Shown piece by piece: positions 20,264-35,770 of a stretch of 64,000 nucleotides of DNA. Each line of letters begins with the position of its first letter. The stretch's first letter is position 1. The DNA is taken from positions 1-64,000 of the forward strand of contig CAINUX010000106.1 of the NCBI GenBank assembly GCA_903853895.1, read 5' to 3'. The DNA is from an uncultured beta proteobacterium (GTDB lineage Bacteria > Pseudomonadota > Gammaproteobacteria > Burkholderiales > Burkholderiaceae_C). The notes under the pieces were generated by a model, which worked only from the letters and a program-made list of their open reading frames with translations, was not told the origin of the DNA and searched no databases. Both the position numbers and the translations under genes were made by a program.

Positions 20264-20946
20264 CTCTGCCGGGTCATCCCCACCACATCATCCAGCGGGG
20301 CAACAACCGCCAGGCCATCTTTGCCACGGCGGCGGACCGCCAGATGATGCTGGACCTGCTGGACGAGAATGCCCGCAAGTTCGGTGTGGCCGTCCACGCC
20401 TATGTGCTGATGGACAACCACTTCCACCTGCTTGTCACGCCCCAGACCTTGGATGGTCTGCCGCAGATGATGCAGGCCGTCGGCCGACGCTATGTGCGCT
20501 ACTTCAACGACAGCCAGCAACGCAGTGGCACCCTGTGGGAAGGGCGCTACAAATCCACGCTGATCCAGACCGAACGCTTCCTGCTGGCCTGCATGGCCTA
20601 CATCGACCTCAACCCGGTGCGGGCCGGCATGGTGGCGCAGGCGCGGGACTACCCGTGGTCCAGCCACGCGCATTACATCGGGTTGCGCATAGACAAGCTG
20701 CTCACGCCCCACCCACTGGTCTGGGCCCTGGGCAACACCCCGTTTGCACGTGAAGCCGCCTACGCTGAATTGGTGCAGGCGGGCATCAGCGCGGGGCAGC
20801 AGCAGGCACTGACGGACTCGGCTTTGCGCGGCTGGGCCCTAGGCGAGCCCGATTTTGTAAAAAATCTACAAAAGATGACGGCGCGCAGGGTGTCAAAAAG
20901 TACGGCTGGGCGTCCGCTGGCAGCCAAAACACCATTGACGAAATAG
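20242..20946 (+). mobile_element. REP-associated tyrosine transposase (RAYT, Y1_Tnp/Transposase_17 family) coding region
   Basis: MARLPRLTLPGHPHHIIQRGNNRQAIF...HAYVLMDNHFHLLVTP...GTLWEGRYKSTLIQ...YIDLNPVRAGMV...WSSH; HxH and Y1 signature. Start overlaps the 3' end of the methyltransferase. Confidence 0.92.
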
Positions 20947-20950
20947 GTCA

Positions 20951-20998
20951 GTAGCCCTCGTCAATATTGGCCTTATTGCTATCAATATTAATATGTCC
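20951..20998. repeat. Dispersed short repeat copy 3, directly downstream of the RAYT
   Basis: gtagccctcgtcaatattggccttattgctatcaatattaatatgtcc. Confidence 0.65.
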
Positions 20999-21028
20999 CT
21001 AATTATTTGGTAATGATATTCTCAAATT

Positions 21029-21055
21029 AATAATTGGAATCTGACCCCAATTATT
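21029..21055. repeat. RAYT-flanking hairpin
   Basis: AATAATTGG-aatctgacc-CCAATTATT: perfect 9-bp stem, 9-nt loop. Confidence 0.75.
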
Positions 21056-21120
21056 CCGCTTGGCATCTTTGTTGCGTTGCAGTATTCTTCAAGTCCATTG
21101 CAAAAACCCAGGAGAGTGCC

Positions 21121-25893
<4,773 letters not shown>

Positions 25894-25895
25894 CA

Positions 25896-25952
25896 ACCTT
25901 GCGGCACAGACCAGGATTGCCGTAGGTAATCTGGTCTGCCCCCAACTGACTA
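25896..25952. repeat. Second-module hairpin of the repeat family (CCTTGCGGCACAGACCA..TGGTCTGCCCCCAACT)
   Basis: CAGACCA / TGGTCTG arms between gltB and gltD; parallels the copies at 42379 and 45139. Confidence 0.6.
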
Positions 25953-25965
25953 GATAGGAAGAATC

Positions 25966-27432
<1,467 letters not shown>

Positions 27433-27477
27433 TACACGCCAGATACAAGGGTTAACGCGAATCCCGTATCATCCAAG

Positions 27478-27506
27478 AGCCGGAAATCGCCCGGCTTTTG
27501 CTTTTT
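27478..27506 (+). terminator. Putative rho-independent terminator between gltD and mlaF
   Basis: AGCCGG aaatcgc CCGGCT ttttgcttttt. Confidence 0.6.
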
Positions 27507-28319
27507 ATGGCTCCAAATTCGTCCAACGCCCTCGTAGAACTGCGCAACCTGACCTTTGGATACGGGCAGCGCGTCATTCTGGACGACGTTTCTCTCCAAG
27601 TGCCGCGCGGTAAGGTAACGGCGCTGATGGGTGCATCTGGCGGGGGCAAGACAACCATCTTGCGCCTGATAGGTGGCCAGAACCGGGCGCAAAAGGGCCA
27701 GATGCTGTTTGATGGCCAGGACGTGACGATCATGGACCCTTCCCAGCTGTACGCCGCGCGGCGGCGCATGGGCATGCTGTTCCAGTTTGGCGCCTTGTTT
27801 GCAGACCTGAACGTCTATGACAACGTGGCCTTCCCGCTGCGCGAGCACACGGACCTGTCGGAGGAGATGCTCCACGACATCGTGCTGATGAAGCTCAACG
27901 CTGTGGGCCTGCGCGGTGCGCGCGACATGATGCCCGGCGCACTGTCGGGCGGTATGGCGCGCCGTGTGGCGCTGGCCAGGGCCATTGCGCTGGACCCGGA
28001 ACTGGTGATGTACGACGAGCCTTTTTCCGGCATCGATCCCATTTCGGTCGGCACCTCGGCCCACCTGATTCGTCAGCTCAATGATGCGATGGGTCTGACC
28101 AGCATTTTTGTCTCGCATGAGCTGGAGCAAACCTTTGCCATTGCAGACCATGTGATCATTCTGGCCAATGGGAAAGTGGCGTCCCAGGGAACCCCCCAGG
28201 AGGTGCTCCACAGCACAGACCCGCTGGTCTACCAGTATGTGAATGCCTTGTCCGAGGGGCCGGTTCGTTTCCACTACCCGGCCGTCTCAGTGGAGAATGA
28301 TTTCGGAGTTGCACGATGA
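27507..28319 (+). CDS. mlaF: Phospholipid ABC transporter ATP-binding protein MlaF
   Basis: GASGGGKTTILRLIGGQ; LSGGMARRVALARAIALDPELVMYDEPFSGIDPIS. Confidence 0.94.
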   Translation: MAPNSSNALVELRNLTFGYGQRVILDDVSLQVPRGKVTALMGASGGGKTTILRLIGGQNRAQKGQMLFDGQDVTIMDPSQLYAARRRMGMLFQFGALFADLNVYDNVAFPLREHTDLSEEMLHDIVLMKLNAVGLRGARDMMPGALSGGMARRVALARAIALDPELVMYDEPFSGIDPISVGTSAHLIRQLNDAMGLTSIFVSHELEQTFAIADHVIILANGKVASQGTPQEVLHSTDPLVYQYVNALSEGPVRFHYPAVSVENDFGVAR

Positions 28320-29098
28320 CCTGGTACAAGCCCGCAGATGTAGGATTCGTGACACGCACCAAGATGGCAAACCTCGGGTATGCGGCCCGGCTGTTTTTCC
28401 GCCTGATCGTATCGGTGGTTCCAACCTTTAGACGGTTTGGACTGGTGCGTGACCAGATCCATTTTCTGGGCAATTATTCGCTGGCCATCATTGCGATATC
28501 GGGGCTGTTCGTCGGGTTTGTGTTTGGTCTGCAGGGTTACTACACCTTGCAGCGCTATGGGTCTTCCGAGGCCCTGGGCCTGTTGGTGACCCTGAGTCTG
28601 GTGCGTGAACTCGGTCCTGTAGTGACAGCCTTGCTGTTTGCCGGCCGGGCCGGAACATCATTGACTGCAGAGATTGGTCTGATGAAGGCGGGTGAGCAAA
28701 TCAGTGTCATGGAGATGATGGCGGTGGATCCCATTCAGCGGGTTCTAGCGCCGCGCTTCTGGGCTGGCGTAGTCGCCATGCCCCTGCTCGCGGCCGTGTT
28801 CAGCGCCATGGGTGTCATTGGTGGCTGGGTCGTGGGTGTTCTCATGATTGGCGTGGATGGCGGCTCTTTCTGGAGTCAGATCCAGGGCGGGGTGGATGTC
28901 TGGCAAGACGTGGGCAATGGGGTCATCAAGAGCATTGTTTTTGGTCTTACGGTAACGTTTATTGCCGTGTTTCAGGGGTTTGAGGCGCAGGCCACACCGG
29001 AAGGCGTCGCCAGTGCAACCACCCGTACGGTTGTCGTGGCGTCCCTGGCGGTGCTCGGGCTGGATTTCATTCTGACCGCGATGATGTTTACGATTTAA
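28316..29098 (+). CDS. mlaE: Phospholipid ABC transporter permease MlaE
   Basis: GLFVGFVFGLQGYYTLQRYGSSEALGLLVTLSLVRELGPVVTALLFAGRAGTSLTAEIGLMKAGEQI. Confidence 0.94.
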   Translation: MTWYKPADVGFVTRTKMANLGYAARLFFRLIVSVVPTFRRFGLVRDQIHFLGNYSLAIIAISGLFVGFVFGLQGYYTLQRYGSSEALGLLVTLSLVRELGPVVTALLFAGRAGTSLTAEIGLMKAGEQISVMEMMAVDPIQRVLAPRFWAGVVAMPLLAAVFSAMGVIGGWVVGVLMIGVDGGSFWSQIQGGVDVWQDVGNGVIKSIVFGLTVTFIAVFQGFEAQATPEGVASATTRTVVVASLAVLGLDFILTAMMFTI

Positions 29099-29108
29099 GG
29101 AAGAGTTT

Positions 29109-29591
29109 ATGCAGCGTTCCAAGATTGATGTGTGGGTTGGTTTGTTTGTGATCCTCGGGGGTGTGGCCATCCTGTTTCTGGCGCTGCAGTCGGCAAACCT
29201 GCTGTCCCTGAATTTTCAGTCCACCTACCGGGTGACGGCCAAGTTTGAAAACGTGGGTGGTCTCAAACGCGATGCCGCCGTGCGCAGTGCAGGCGTGGTC
29301 GTTGGTCGTGTGGAGTCGTTGGTGTTTGACGACAAGTCTTTTCAAGCCCGCGTCACACTCGCCCTGGAAAACCGTTACGCCTTCCCCAAGGACAGTTCCT
29401 TGAAGATTCTCACCAGTGGACTTCTAGGGGAGCAGTATCTGGGTCTTGAGGCCGGTGCTGCGGATACCAATTTGGTGGCAGGGGACGTCATTGGCGCAAC
29501 CCAGTCCGCCGTGGTGCTGGAAAACCTGATCAGCCAATTCCTGTACAGCAAAGCTGCCGAGGGTGCCGGCCCGGGGACGGAGAAAAAATGA
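29109..29591 (+). CDS. mlaD: Outer-membrane lipid asymmetry protein MlaD (MCE domain)
   Basis: MQRSKIDVWVGLFVILGGVAILFLALQSANL; MCE domain; operon context. Confidence 0.94.
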   Translation: MQRSKIDVWVGLFVILGGVAILFLALQSANLLSLNFQSTYRVTAKFENVGGLKRDAAVRSAGVVVGRVESLVFDDKSFQARVTLALENRYAFPKDSSLKILTSGLLGEQYLGLEAGAADTNLVAGDVIGATQSAVVLENLISQFLYSKAAEGAGPGTEKK

Positions 29592-30358
29592 ACGTGATGA
29601 AATCGCCTGTGAGGGCAGTGCAGCAGAAGCTCTGGCACGGTATGGGGGCACGTGGCGTCCTATTGGGCATGGTCGCCTTGTTGCAGGCCTGCAGCACGGT
29701 GCCCTACAAGGACCCCAGGGATCCGATGGAGTCATGGAACCGCAGCGTGTTCAAGTTCAATGATGCGGTGGATGCTGCCGTGGTTAAGCCAGTGGCGATC
29801 GCTTATCGGGACGTTTTGCCCCATTGGATGCGCACCGGTGTTGGTAATTTCTTCAATAACCTGGAAGACCTGTGGTCAGGTGTCAACAATGCCCTGCAGT
29901 TGCGCGCCCTGGATACCGCGGACAGTTTTGGACGTTTCGTGGTCAACACCACCATGGGATTTGGCGGTTTGCTGGATGTCGCGAGCGAAATGAACATGGA
30001 GCGCCACCCAGCCAACTTTGGCCTGACGCTGGGGCGTTGGGGTGTAGGCTCAGGGCCCTTTGTCGTCATCCCTTTTCTGGGGTCTTCAACCCTGCGAGAT
30101 ACGGCCGCACTATCCGTCGAGTTCAAGGGAAGCCTGGTTCGCAACATCAGTGATGACAGCACCCGCAATGCGCTGACGATCCTGAATCTGGTTGATACCC
30201 GGGCATCGTTCCTCAAGGCCGGCGAAGTGGTTGAAGAGGCTGCACTCGACAAATACAGCTTCACCCGCGATGCCTATTTGCAGCGGCGGCGCAACCAGGT
30301 CTTTGACGGCAACCCGCCCGACGAAGAGCCCGCCCCTGATCCCAGTGCACCGGATTAA
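29588..30358 (+). CDS. mlaA: Lipoprotein MlaA (VacJ)
   Basis: Lipobox LLQACS; DPRDPMESWNRSVFKFNDAVD; GFGGLLDVASEM. Confidence 0.94.
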   Translation: MNVMKSPVRAVQQKLWHGMGARGVLLGMVALLQACSTVPYKDPRDPMESWNRSVFKFNDAVDAAVVKPVAIAYRDVLPHWMRTGVGNFFNNLEDLWSGVNNALQLRALDTADSFGRFVVNTTMGFGGLLDVASEMNMERHPANFGLTLGRWGVGSGPFVVIPFLGSSTLRDTAALSVEFKGSLVRNISDDSTRNALTILNLVDTRASFLKAGEVVEEAALDKYSFTRDAYLQRRRNQVFDGNPPDEEPAPDPSAPD

Positions 30359-30399
30359 ACCTGACGCGTTGTTAAGCGACGTGACGTGAAGTAAAGCAA

Positions 30400-31050
30400 A
30401 TGGAGAACACGATGAAACGAACATTTTTGCGCCAAACCCTGGTGTTGGTGGCACTCACCGCGGCTGCGTTGGCCGCACCCTTGGCATATGCCGAAGATGA
30501 GGCGCCGGATGCCTTGATCAAGCGGTTGTCGGTCGATGTTCTGGAAACAATCAAGAACGACAAGGCCATCCGCGCCGGCGATACTGCCAAGGTGGTGGCT
30601 TTGGTTGATTCGCGCATCATGCCCAATGTCAACTTTCAGCGCATGACCGCTTCGGCAGTCGGCCCGGCTTGGCGCCAAGCGACTCCCGAGCAGCAAAAAC
30701 GGTTGCAGGAAGAGTTCAAAATTCTGCTGGTCCGCACCTATGCGGGCGCACTGGCGCAGGTGACGGACCAGAGCGTCAACATGAAGCCCCTTCGAGCAGC
30801 AGCTGAAGACAAAGAGGTGCTGGTCCGCTCCGAAATCAAGGGCAATGGAGAATCCATTCAGCTCGACTACCGTCTGGAGAAAACCCCGGGCCAGGGCGCT
30901 GGCTGGCGCATCTACAACCTCAACGTTCTGGGTGTGTGGCTGGTTGAAACGTACCGCAGTCAGTTCGCCCAGGAAATCAATGCCAAAGGCGTGGATGGCC
31001 TGATCGCCACACTGACCGAGCGCAACAAGGCCAACGGCAAAAAGGCCTGA
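30400..31050 (+). CDS. mlaC: Phospholipid-binding periplasmic protein MlaC
   Basis: Signal peptide; MPNVNFQRMTASAVGPAWRQATPEQQKRLQEEFKILLVRTYA; operon context. Confidence 0.92.
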   Translation: MENTMKRTFLRQTLVLVALTAAALAAPLAYAEDEAPDALIKRLSVDVLETIKNDKAIRAGDTAKVVALVDSRIMPNVNFQRMTASAVGPAWRQATPEQQKRLQEEFKILLVRTYAGALAQVTDQSVNMKPLRAAAEDKEVLVRSEIKGNGESIQLDYRLEKTPGQGAGWRIYNLNVLGVWLVETYRSQFAQEINAKGVDGLIATLTERNKANGKKA

Positions 31051-31051
31051 T

Positions 31052-31318
31052 GTGCTGAGTTTGCCTGCCGAGTTGACCCACGACCTTGCCACTGCCAGCC
31101 TGGCGCAGCTGGTGGACGGCATAGGTGCTGAAGCGTCGCCCGTGGTGGTAGATGCCTCACCACTGCAACGTTTCGACTCGTCTGCCCTGGCGGTGTTGCT
31201 GGAGTTGCGCCGCACGTGCCTGCGCGCTGGCAAGACCCTGGTCTTGCAGGGCCAGCCCCAACACCTCAGTGATTTGGCCACTCTCTACGGTATCGAAGGC
31301 CTGTTGCCTTCTGCCTGA
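31052..31318 (+). CDS. mlaB: STAS-domain protein MlaB
   Basis: VVVDASPLQRFDSSALAVLLELRR...LVLQGQPQHLSDLATLYGIEGLLP; GTG start. Confidence 0.87.
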   Translation: MLSLPAELTHDLATASLAQLVDGIGAEASPVVVDASPLQRFDSSALAVLLELRRTCLRAGKTLVLQGQPQHLSDLATLYGIEGLLPSA

Positions 31319-31347
31319 ACACTGGTCGCCTAAAATGGCGGTTCTCC

Positions 31348-32289
31348 ATGTCTGCCATTTCCTTTCAGTCCGTCTCCAAGAGTTATCCATCGCCACGCGG
31401 CCCGAAAGGCGCCACGTTTTTGGCGCTGGATGGCGTGCAATTGGACATTGAAGAGGGCGAGTTCTTCGGCCTGCTGGGCCCCAATGGTGCTGGCAAAACC
31501 ACCATGATCAGCATTTTGGCCGGTCTGACCCAAGCCACCAGCGGGCGCGTCACGGTACTGGGTAGCGACGTGCAAACTGACTACGCGCAGGCCCGTCGCA
31601 AGCTGGGCATTGTTCCGCAAGAGCTGGTGTTCGACCCGTTCTTCAACGTGCGCGAGGCCTTGCGTTTTCAGTCCGGCTATTTTGGTATCCGTAACAACGA
31701 TGCCTGGATCGACGAACTGCTTGACAGCCTTGGCCTGGCCGACAAGGCGGGCGCCAACATGCGCCAGCTCTCGGGCGGCATGAAGCGCCGCATGCTGGTG
31801 GCCCAGGCGTTGGTGCACAAGCCACCAGTAATCGTGCTGGACGAGCCCACCGCCGGTGTGGACGTGGAACTGCGCCAGACCCTGTGGCAATTCGTCTCCA
31901 AGCTGAACAAGCAGGGTCACACGGTACTGCTAACCACCCATTACCTGGAAGAGGCCGAGGCGCTCTGCGGGCGTATTGCGATGCTGCAGGCCGGGCGCAT
32001 CGTGGCGCTGGACCGCACCAGTGATCTGCTCAAGGCCGCCTCTGGCAATGTGCTGCGTTTCAAGACCACGGGTGCCTTGCCGCCCGCCCTGGCCGCGCGC
32101 GCGCGCGTGACTGGCAGCGTGGTCCAACTGCCCGCCCACAATGCACTGCAGATCGAGCAGTATCTGGCCGCTGTGCGCGAGTCAGGTCTGGTGGTGGAAG
32201 ATGTGGAAATGCGCAAGGCCGATTTGGAAGACGTGTTCATCGAAATCATGAACCGCCATGTGCACCAGCCTGAGGTCGCAACATCATGA
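31348..32289 (+). CDS. ABC transporter ATP-binding protein (ABC-2 type export)
   Basis: LLGPNGAGKTTMISILAGL; LSGGMKRRMLVAQALVHKPPVIVLDEPTAGVDVE. Confidence 0.93.
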   Translation: MSAISFQSVSKSYPSPRGPKGATFLALDGVQLDIEEGEFFGLLGPNGAGKTTMISILAGLTQATSGRVTVLGSDVQTDYAQARRKLGIVPQELVFDPFFNVREALRFQSGYFGIRNNDAWIDELLDSLGLADKAGANMRQLSGGMKRRMLVAQALVHKPPVIVLDEPTAGVDVELRQTLWQFVSKLNKQGHTVLLTTHYLEEAEALCGRIAMLQAGRIVALDRTSDLLKAASGNVLRFKTTGALPPALAARARVTGSVVQLPAHNALQIEQYLAAVRESGLVVEDVEMRKADLEDVFIEIMNRHVHQPEVATS

Positions 32290-33041
32290 CCGGCTGGCAA
32301 ACCTTGCTGTACAAGGAAGTGCTGCGGTTCTGGAAGGTCGGCTTCCAGACCGTGGCGGCGCCTGTGCTGACGGCCATGATGTATTTGCTGATTTTTGGCC
32401 ATGTGCTGGAAGATCACGTCAAGGTCTATGAAACCATTCGCTACACCGCATTTTTGGTCCCCGGCCTGGTGATGATGAGCGTGCTACAAAACGCATTTGC
32501 CAACAGTTCGTCATCACTCATCCAGAGCAAGATCATGGGCAATCTGGTCTTCCTGCTGCTCACGCCGCTGTCGCACTGGAGCTGGTTTGTGGCTTACGTG
32601 GGATCAAGCATCGTCCGGGGTCTGGTTGTCGGGGCTGGTGTGTTGCTGGTGGCGATTTGGTTTGCCCCGTTGACGTTTGCTGCACCCCTCTGGATCGTAG
32701 TCTTTGCCATTTTGGGCGCCGCCCTGATGGGGGCCATGGGGTTGATCGCCGGTTTGTGGGCGGAAAAATTTGACCAGCTAGCTGCATTCCAGAACTTTGT
32801 CATCATGCCCATGACGTTCTTGAGCGGCGTGTTCTATTCCATCCAGTCGCTCCCCGCGTTCTGGCAAAGCGTGAGCCACCTCAATCCGTTCTTCTACATG
32901 ATTGACGGCTTTCGATATGGTTTTTTTGGTGTGAGCGATGCGTCTCCTTGGTTGAGCCTGGGCATCGTTGGCTCGGCCCTGACAGGCGTGAGCCTGATCG
33001 CCATGCATTTGCTACGCACCGGCTACAAAATTCGCAGCTGA
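32286..33041 (+). CDS. ABC-2 type transporter permease
   Basis: Six-TM ABC-2 permease, ATGA overlap with the ATPase; FVIMPMTFLSGVFYSIQSLP. Confidence 0.91.
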   Translation: MTGWQTLLYKEVLRFWKVGFQTVAAPVLTAMMYLLIFGHVLEDHVKVYETIRYTAFLVPGLVMMSVLQNAFANSSSSLIQSKIMGNLVFLLLTPLSHWSWFVAYVGSSIVRGLVVGAGVLLVAIWFAPLTFAAPLWIVVFAILGAALMGAMGLIAGLWAEKFDQLAAFQNFVIMPMTFLSGVFYSIQSLPAFWQSVSHLNPFFYMIDGFRYGFFGVSDASPWLSLGIVGSALTGVSLIAMHLLRTGYKIRS

Positions 33042-33056
33042 ACCTTTTTTACCACT

Positions 33057-33299
33057 ATGACCGCAGAAGAAATTCAAACCCTGATCGAAGGCCACATTGC
33101 GTGTGAACTGTGCCATGTGGATGGCGATGGCCGTCACTGGTACGCCACCGTCGTTTCTGCCACATTTGAAAGCGTGCGTACGATTGCCCGCCACCAACGG
33201 GTGTACGCGGCCATGGGTTCGCGCATGAAGACCGACGAGGTGCACGCCTTGTCGATCAAAGCCCACACGCCCGCCGAGTGGGCAACGCTGACCGCCTGA
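33057..33299 (+). CDS. BolA/IbaG-family protein
   Basis: [57 protein letters not shown]. Confidence 0.9.
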   Translation: MTAEEIQTLIEGHIACELCHVDGDGRHWYATVVSATFESVRTIARHQRVYAAMGSRMKTDEVHALSIKAHTPAEWATLTA

Positions 33300-33310
33300 A
33301 AGGCAACGAC

Positions 33311-33955
33311 ATGATCACACTCGCGCTGTCCAAGGGTCGCATCTTTGAGGAAACCCTGCCCCTGCTCAAAGCGGCAGGCATTGCAGTGCTGGACGACCCG
33401 GAAAGGTCCCGCAAGCTGATTCTGGACACCAATCTGCCCGACGTGCGCCTGCTGGTAGTGCGCGCCACTGACGTACCTACCTACGTTCAATACGGCGGCG
33501 CCGACTTGGGCATTACTGGCAAGGACACGCTGCTGGAACACGGAGGTCAGGGGTTGTACCAGCCGCTGGATTTGCAGATTGCCAAGTGCCGCATGAGCGT
33601 GGCGGTCCGCGCCGATTTTGATTACGCCTCTGCCATCAAACAGGGTTCGCGCCTGACGGTTGCTACCAAGTTTGTTGCCATTGCGCGCGAATTTTTCGCC
33701 TCCAAGGGCGTTCACGTCGACCTCATCAAGCTTTACGGCAGTATGGAACTGGCGCCCCTGGTGGGCATGGCCGATGCCATTGTGGATGTGGTCTCTACCG
33801 GTGGTACGCTCAAGGCCAACCACTTAGTTGAGGTGGAACAAATCATGGAGATCAGTTCGCGCCTGGTCGTGAACCAGGCCGCGCTCAAGCTCAAGCGCGA
33901 GCCGATTCGCAAGATCATCGATGCCTTTGCCAGCGCCATTGTGGTGCCCGCCTGA
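33311..33955 (+). CDS. hisG: ATP phosphoribosyltransferase
   Basis: [43 protein letters not shown]. Confidence 0.96.
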   Translation: MITLALSKGRIFEETLPLLKAAGIAVLDDPERSRKLILDTNLPDVRLLVVRATDVPTYVQYGGADLGITGKDTLLEHGGQGLYQPLDLQIAKCRMSVAVRADFDYASAIKQGSRLTVATKFVAIAREFFASKGVHVDLIKLYGSMELAPLVGMADAIVDVVSTGGTLKANHLVEVEQIMEISSRLVVNQAALKLKREPIRKIIDAFASAIVVPA

Positions 33956-33970
33956 ACCTTCTTCATTGCC

Positions 33971-35287
33971 ATGACATTGTCCGCTACACCGCTTCGCCTA
34001 TCGACTGCCGACAGCCAATTTGAGGCGGCCTTCCAGGCACGCCTGCATTGGGCAGCGGATACCGATGCGGCCATCGAGACCAGCGTAGCGGCCATCCTGC
34101 GCGACGTGCAGCTGCGGGGCGATGCCGCCGTGCTGGAGTACACCGCGCGCTGGGACCATGTACAGGCCGAGACGGTGGCAGAGCTGGAACTGACCCAGGC
34201 CGAACTCAAGGCCGCGTTTGACAGCATTCCGGCCAAGCAGCGCGAAGCATTGGAGGCGGCCGCACAACGCGTGCGCAGCTACCACGAGGCGCAAAAGCGT
34301 GCCTGTGGTGAGAGCTGGAGCTACCGCGACGAACACGGCAGCCTGCTGGGTCAGAAAGTCACGCCGCTGGACCGTGTGGGTATCTACGTGCCCGGCGGCA
34401 AGGCCACCTATCCATCGTCCGTGTTGATGAACGCTATTCCCGCCCACGTGGCGGGGGTCGGTGAGATCATCATGGTCGTGCCTACACCGCGCGGCGAGAA
34501 AAATGCCATGGTGCTGGCCGCAGCGTATGTGGCCGGCGTCACACGCGCTTTCACCATCGGCGGCGCCCAGGCAGTCGCGGCACTGGCCTACGGTACGGCC
34601 ACCATTCCTGCTGTGCACAAGATCACCGGCCCCGGCAACGCCTTTGTCGCCGCCGCCAAGCGCAGCGTCTTTGGCTCCGTGGGCATCGACATGATCGCCG
34701 GGCCCAGCGAGATTCTTGTGCTGGCGGATGGCACTACGCGGCCTGACTGGGTGGCCATGGACCTGTTCAGCCAGGCTGAGCACGACGAGCTGGCGCAGAG
34801 CATTCTGCTGTGCCCGGATGCTGCTTACATCGATGCCGTGCAGGCCGCCATTGACCGCCTGCTGCCACAGATGCCCCGTGCCGAGATCATCGCCAAATCC
34901 CTGAACGACCGCGGCGCGCTGATCCTGACCCGTAGCATGCAAGAGGCTTGCGACATCAGTAACCGCATCGCCCCAGAGCACCTCGAAGTGTCCAGCCAGG
35001 ACCCGCACCGCTGGGAGCCGCTGCTCAAGCACGCTGGCGCGATTTTCCTCGGTGCCTTCACCAGCGAATCGTTGGGTGACTACTGCGCTGGCCCGAACCA
35101 CGTGCTGCCCACCAGCGGTACCGCGCGCTTCTCCAGCCCGCTAGGCGTGTACGACTTTCAAAAGCGTTCGAGCATCATCGAAGTCAGCAAGGCCGGTGCC
35201 CAAGTGCTGGGCCCCATCGCCGCCGAACTGGCCTACGGCGAAAGCCTGCAAGCCCATGCCCGTGCCGCGGAAATGCGGCTTAAGTAA
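33971..35287 (+). CDS. hisD: Histidinol dehydrogenase
   Basis: [52 protein letters not shown]. Confidence 0.96.
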   Translation: MTLSATPLRLSTADSQFEAAFQARLHWAADTDAAIETSVAAILRDVQLRGDAAVLEYTARWDHVQAETVAELELTQAELKAAFDSIPAKQREALEAAAQRVRSYHEAQKRACGESWSYRDEHGSLLGQKVTPLDRVGIYVPGGKATYPSSVLMNAIPAHVAGVGEIIMVVPTPRGEKNAMVLAAAYVAGVTRAFTIGGAQAVAALAYGTATIPAVHKITGPGNAFVAAAKRSVFGSVGIDMIAGPSEILVLADGTTRPDWVAMDLFSQAEHDELAQSILLCPDAAYIDAVQAAIDRLLPQMPRAEIIAKSLNDRGALILTRSMQEACDISNRIAPEHLEVSSQDPHRWEPLLKHAGAIFLGAFTSESLGDYCAGPNHVLPTSGTARFSSPLGVYDFQKRSSIIEVSKAGAQVLGPIAAELAYGESLQAHARAAEMRLK

Positions 35288-35339
35288 AACACTGGTCGGG
35301 CGGGGTGTAAGAATGGTTGCTAACCTGCGACTATTCACC

Positions 35340-35717
35340 ATGCCCTCCAAAATCTTTACTTCAACTCACGCCCGTATCGTCGTGCTGACCATGGCCGGTG
35401 CCAGTCTGATGGCCACCGCATCCGCCATGTCTTTGCGTGAGCTGCGCGCACTCGAAAAGACTAGCAAGCAAGGCCCGCACTACGCCAACTACTACCTTGT
35501 GGGTGTGATGGAAGGTGCACTGGAGGCCCACGCGCATGGCGTGCGCAACGGCGCAAAGCCCTCCATCTGCCTGAACGGTCGTCGCCTGGAGCCGCACATG
35601 GCCAAGAGCCTGTATGACACCGAACGTAAACGCAACGAGGACCTGTACGAAGCGGACATGCCGGTGCAGCTGGTGATGGTCAATGCGCTGGCTACGGTAT
35701 ATGCCTGCTCGGACTAG
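35340..35717 (+). CDS. Secreted protein resembling the Rap1a/Tai fold family
   Basis: Signal peptide; YYLVGVMEGALEAHAHGVRNGAKPSICLNGR...MPVQLVMVNALATVYAC resembles the Rap1a pattern (GV-EG...C...ALxxxYxC). Confidence 0.6.
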   Translation: MPSKIFTSTHARIVVLTMAGASLMATASAMSLRELRALEKTSKQGPHYANYYLVGVMEGALEAHAHGVRNGAKPSICLNGRRLEPHMAKSLYDTERKRNEDLYEADMPVQLVMVNALATVYACSD

Positions 35718-35770
35718 CGACTAAAGACTGGCGATAGTCGCTTGTTTCGCTTCCCGCAATGCGGCGGGGC

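Noticed and set aside
21034-21120. N-terminal extension of the gltB ORF
   Set aside because: The extension covers the RAYT-flank hairpin and leader; the ATG at 21121 gives the expected GltB N-terminus.
33998-35101. 367-aa ORF antisense to hisD
   Set aside because: Overlaps a clear hisD; His/Gly/Gln-rich shadow translation.
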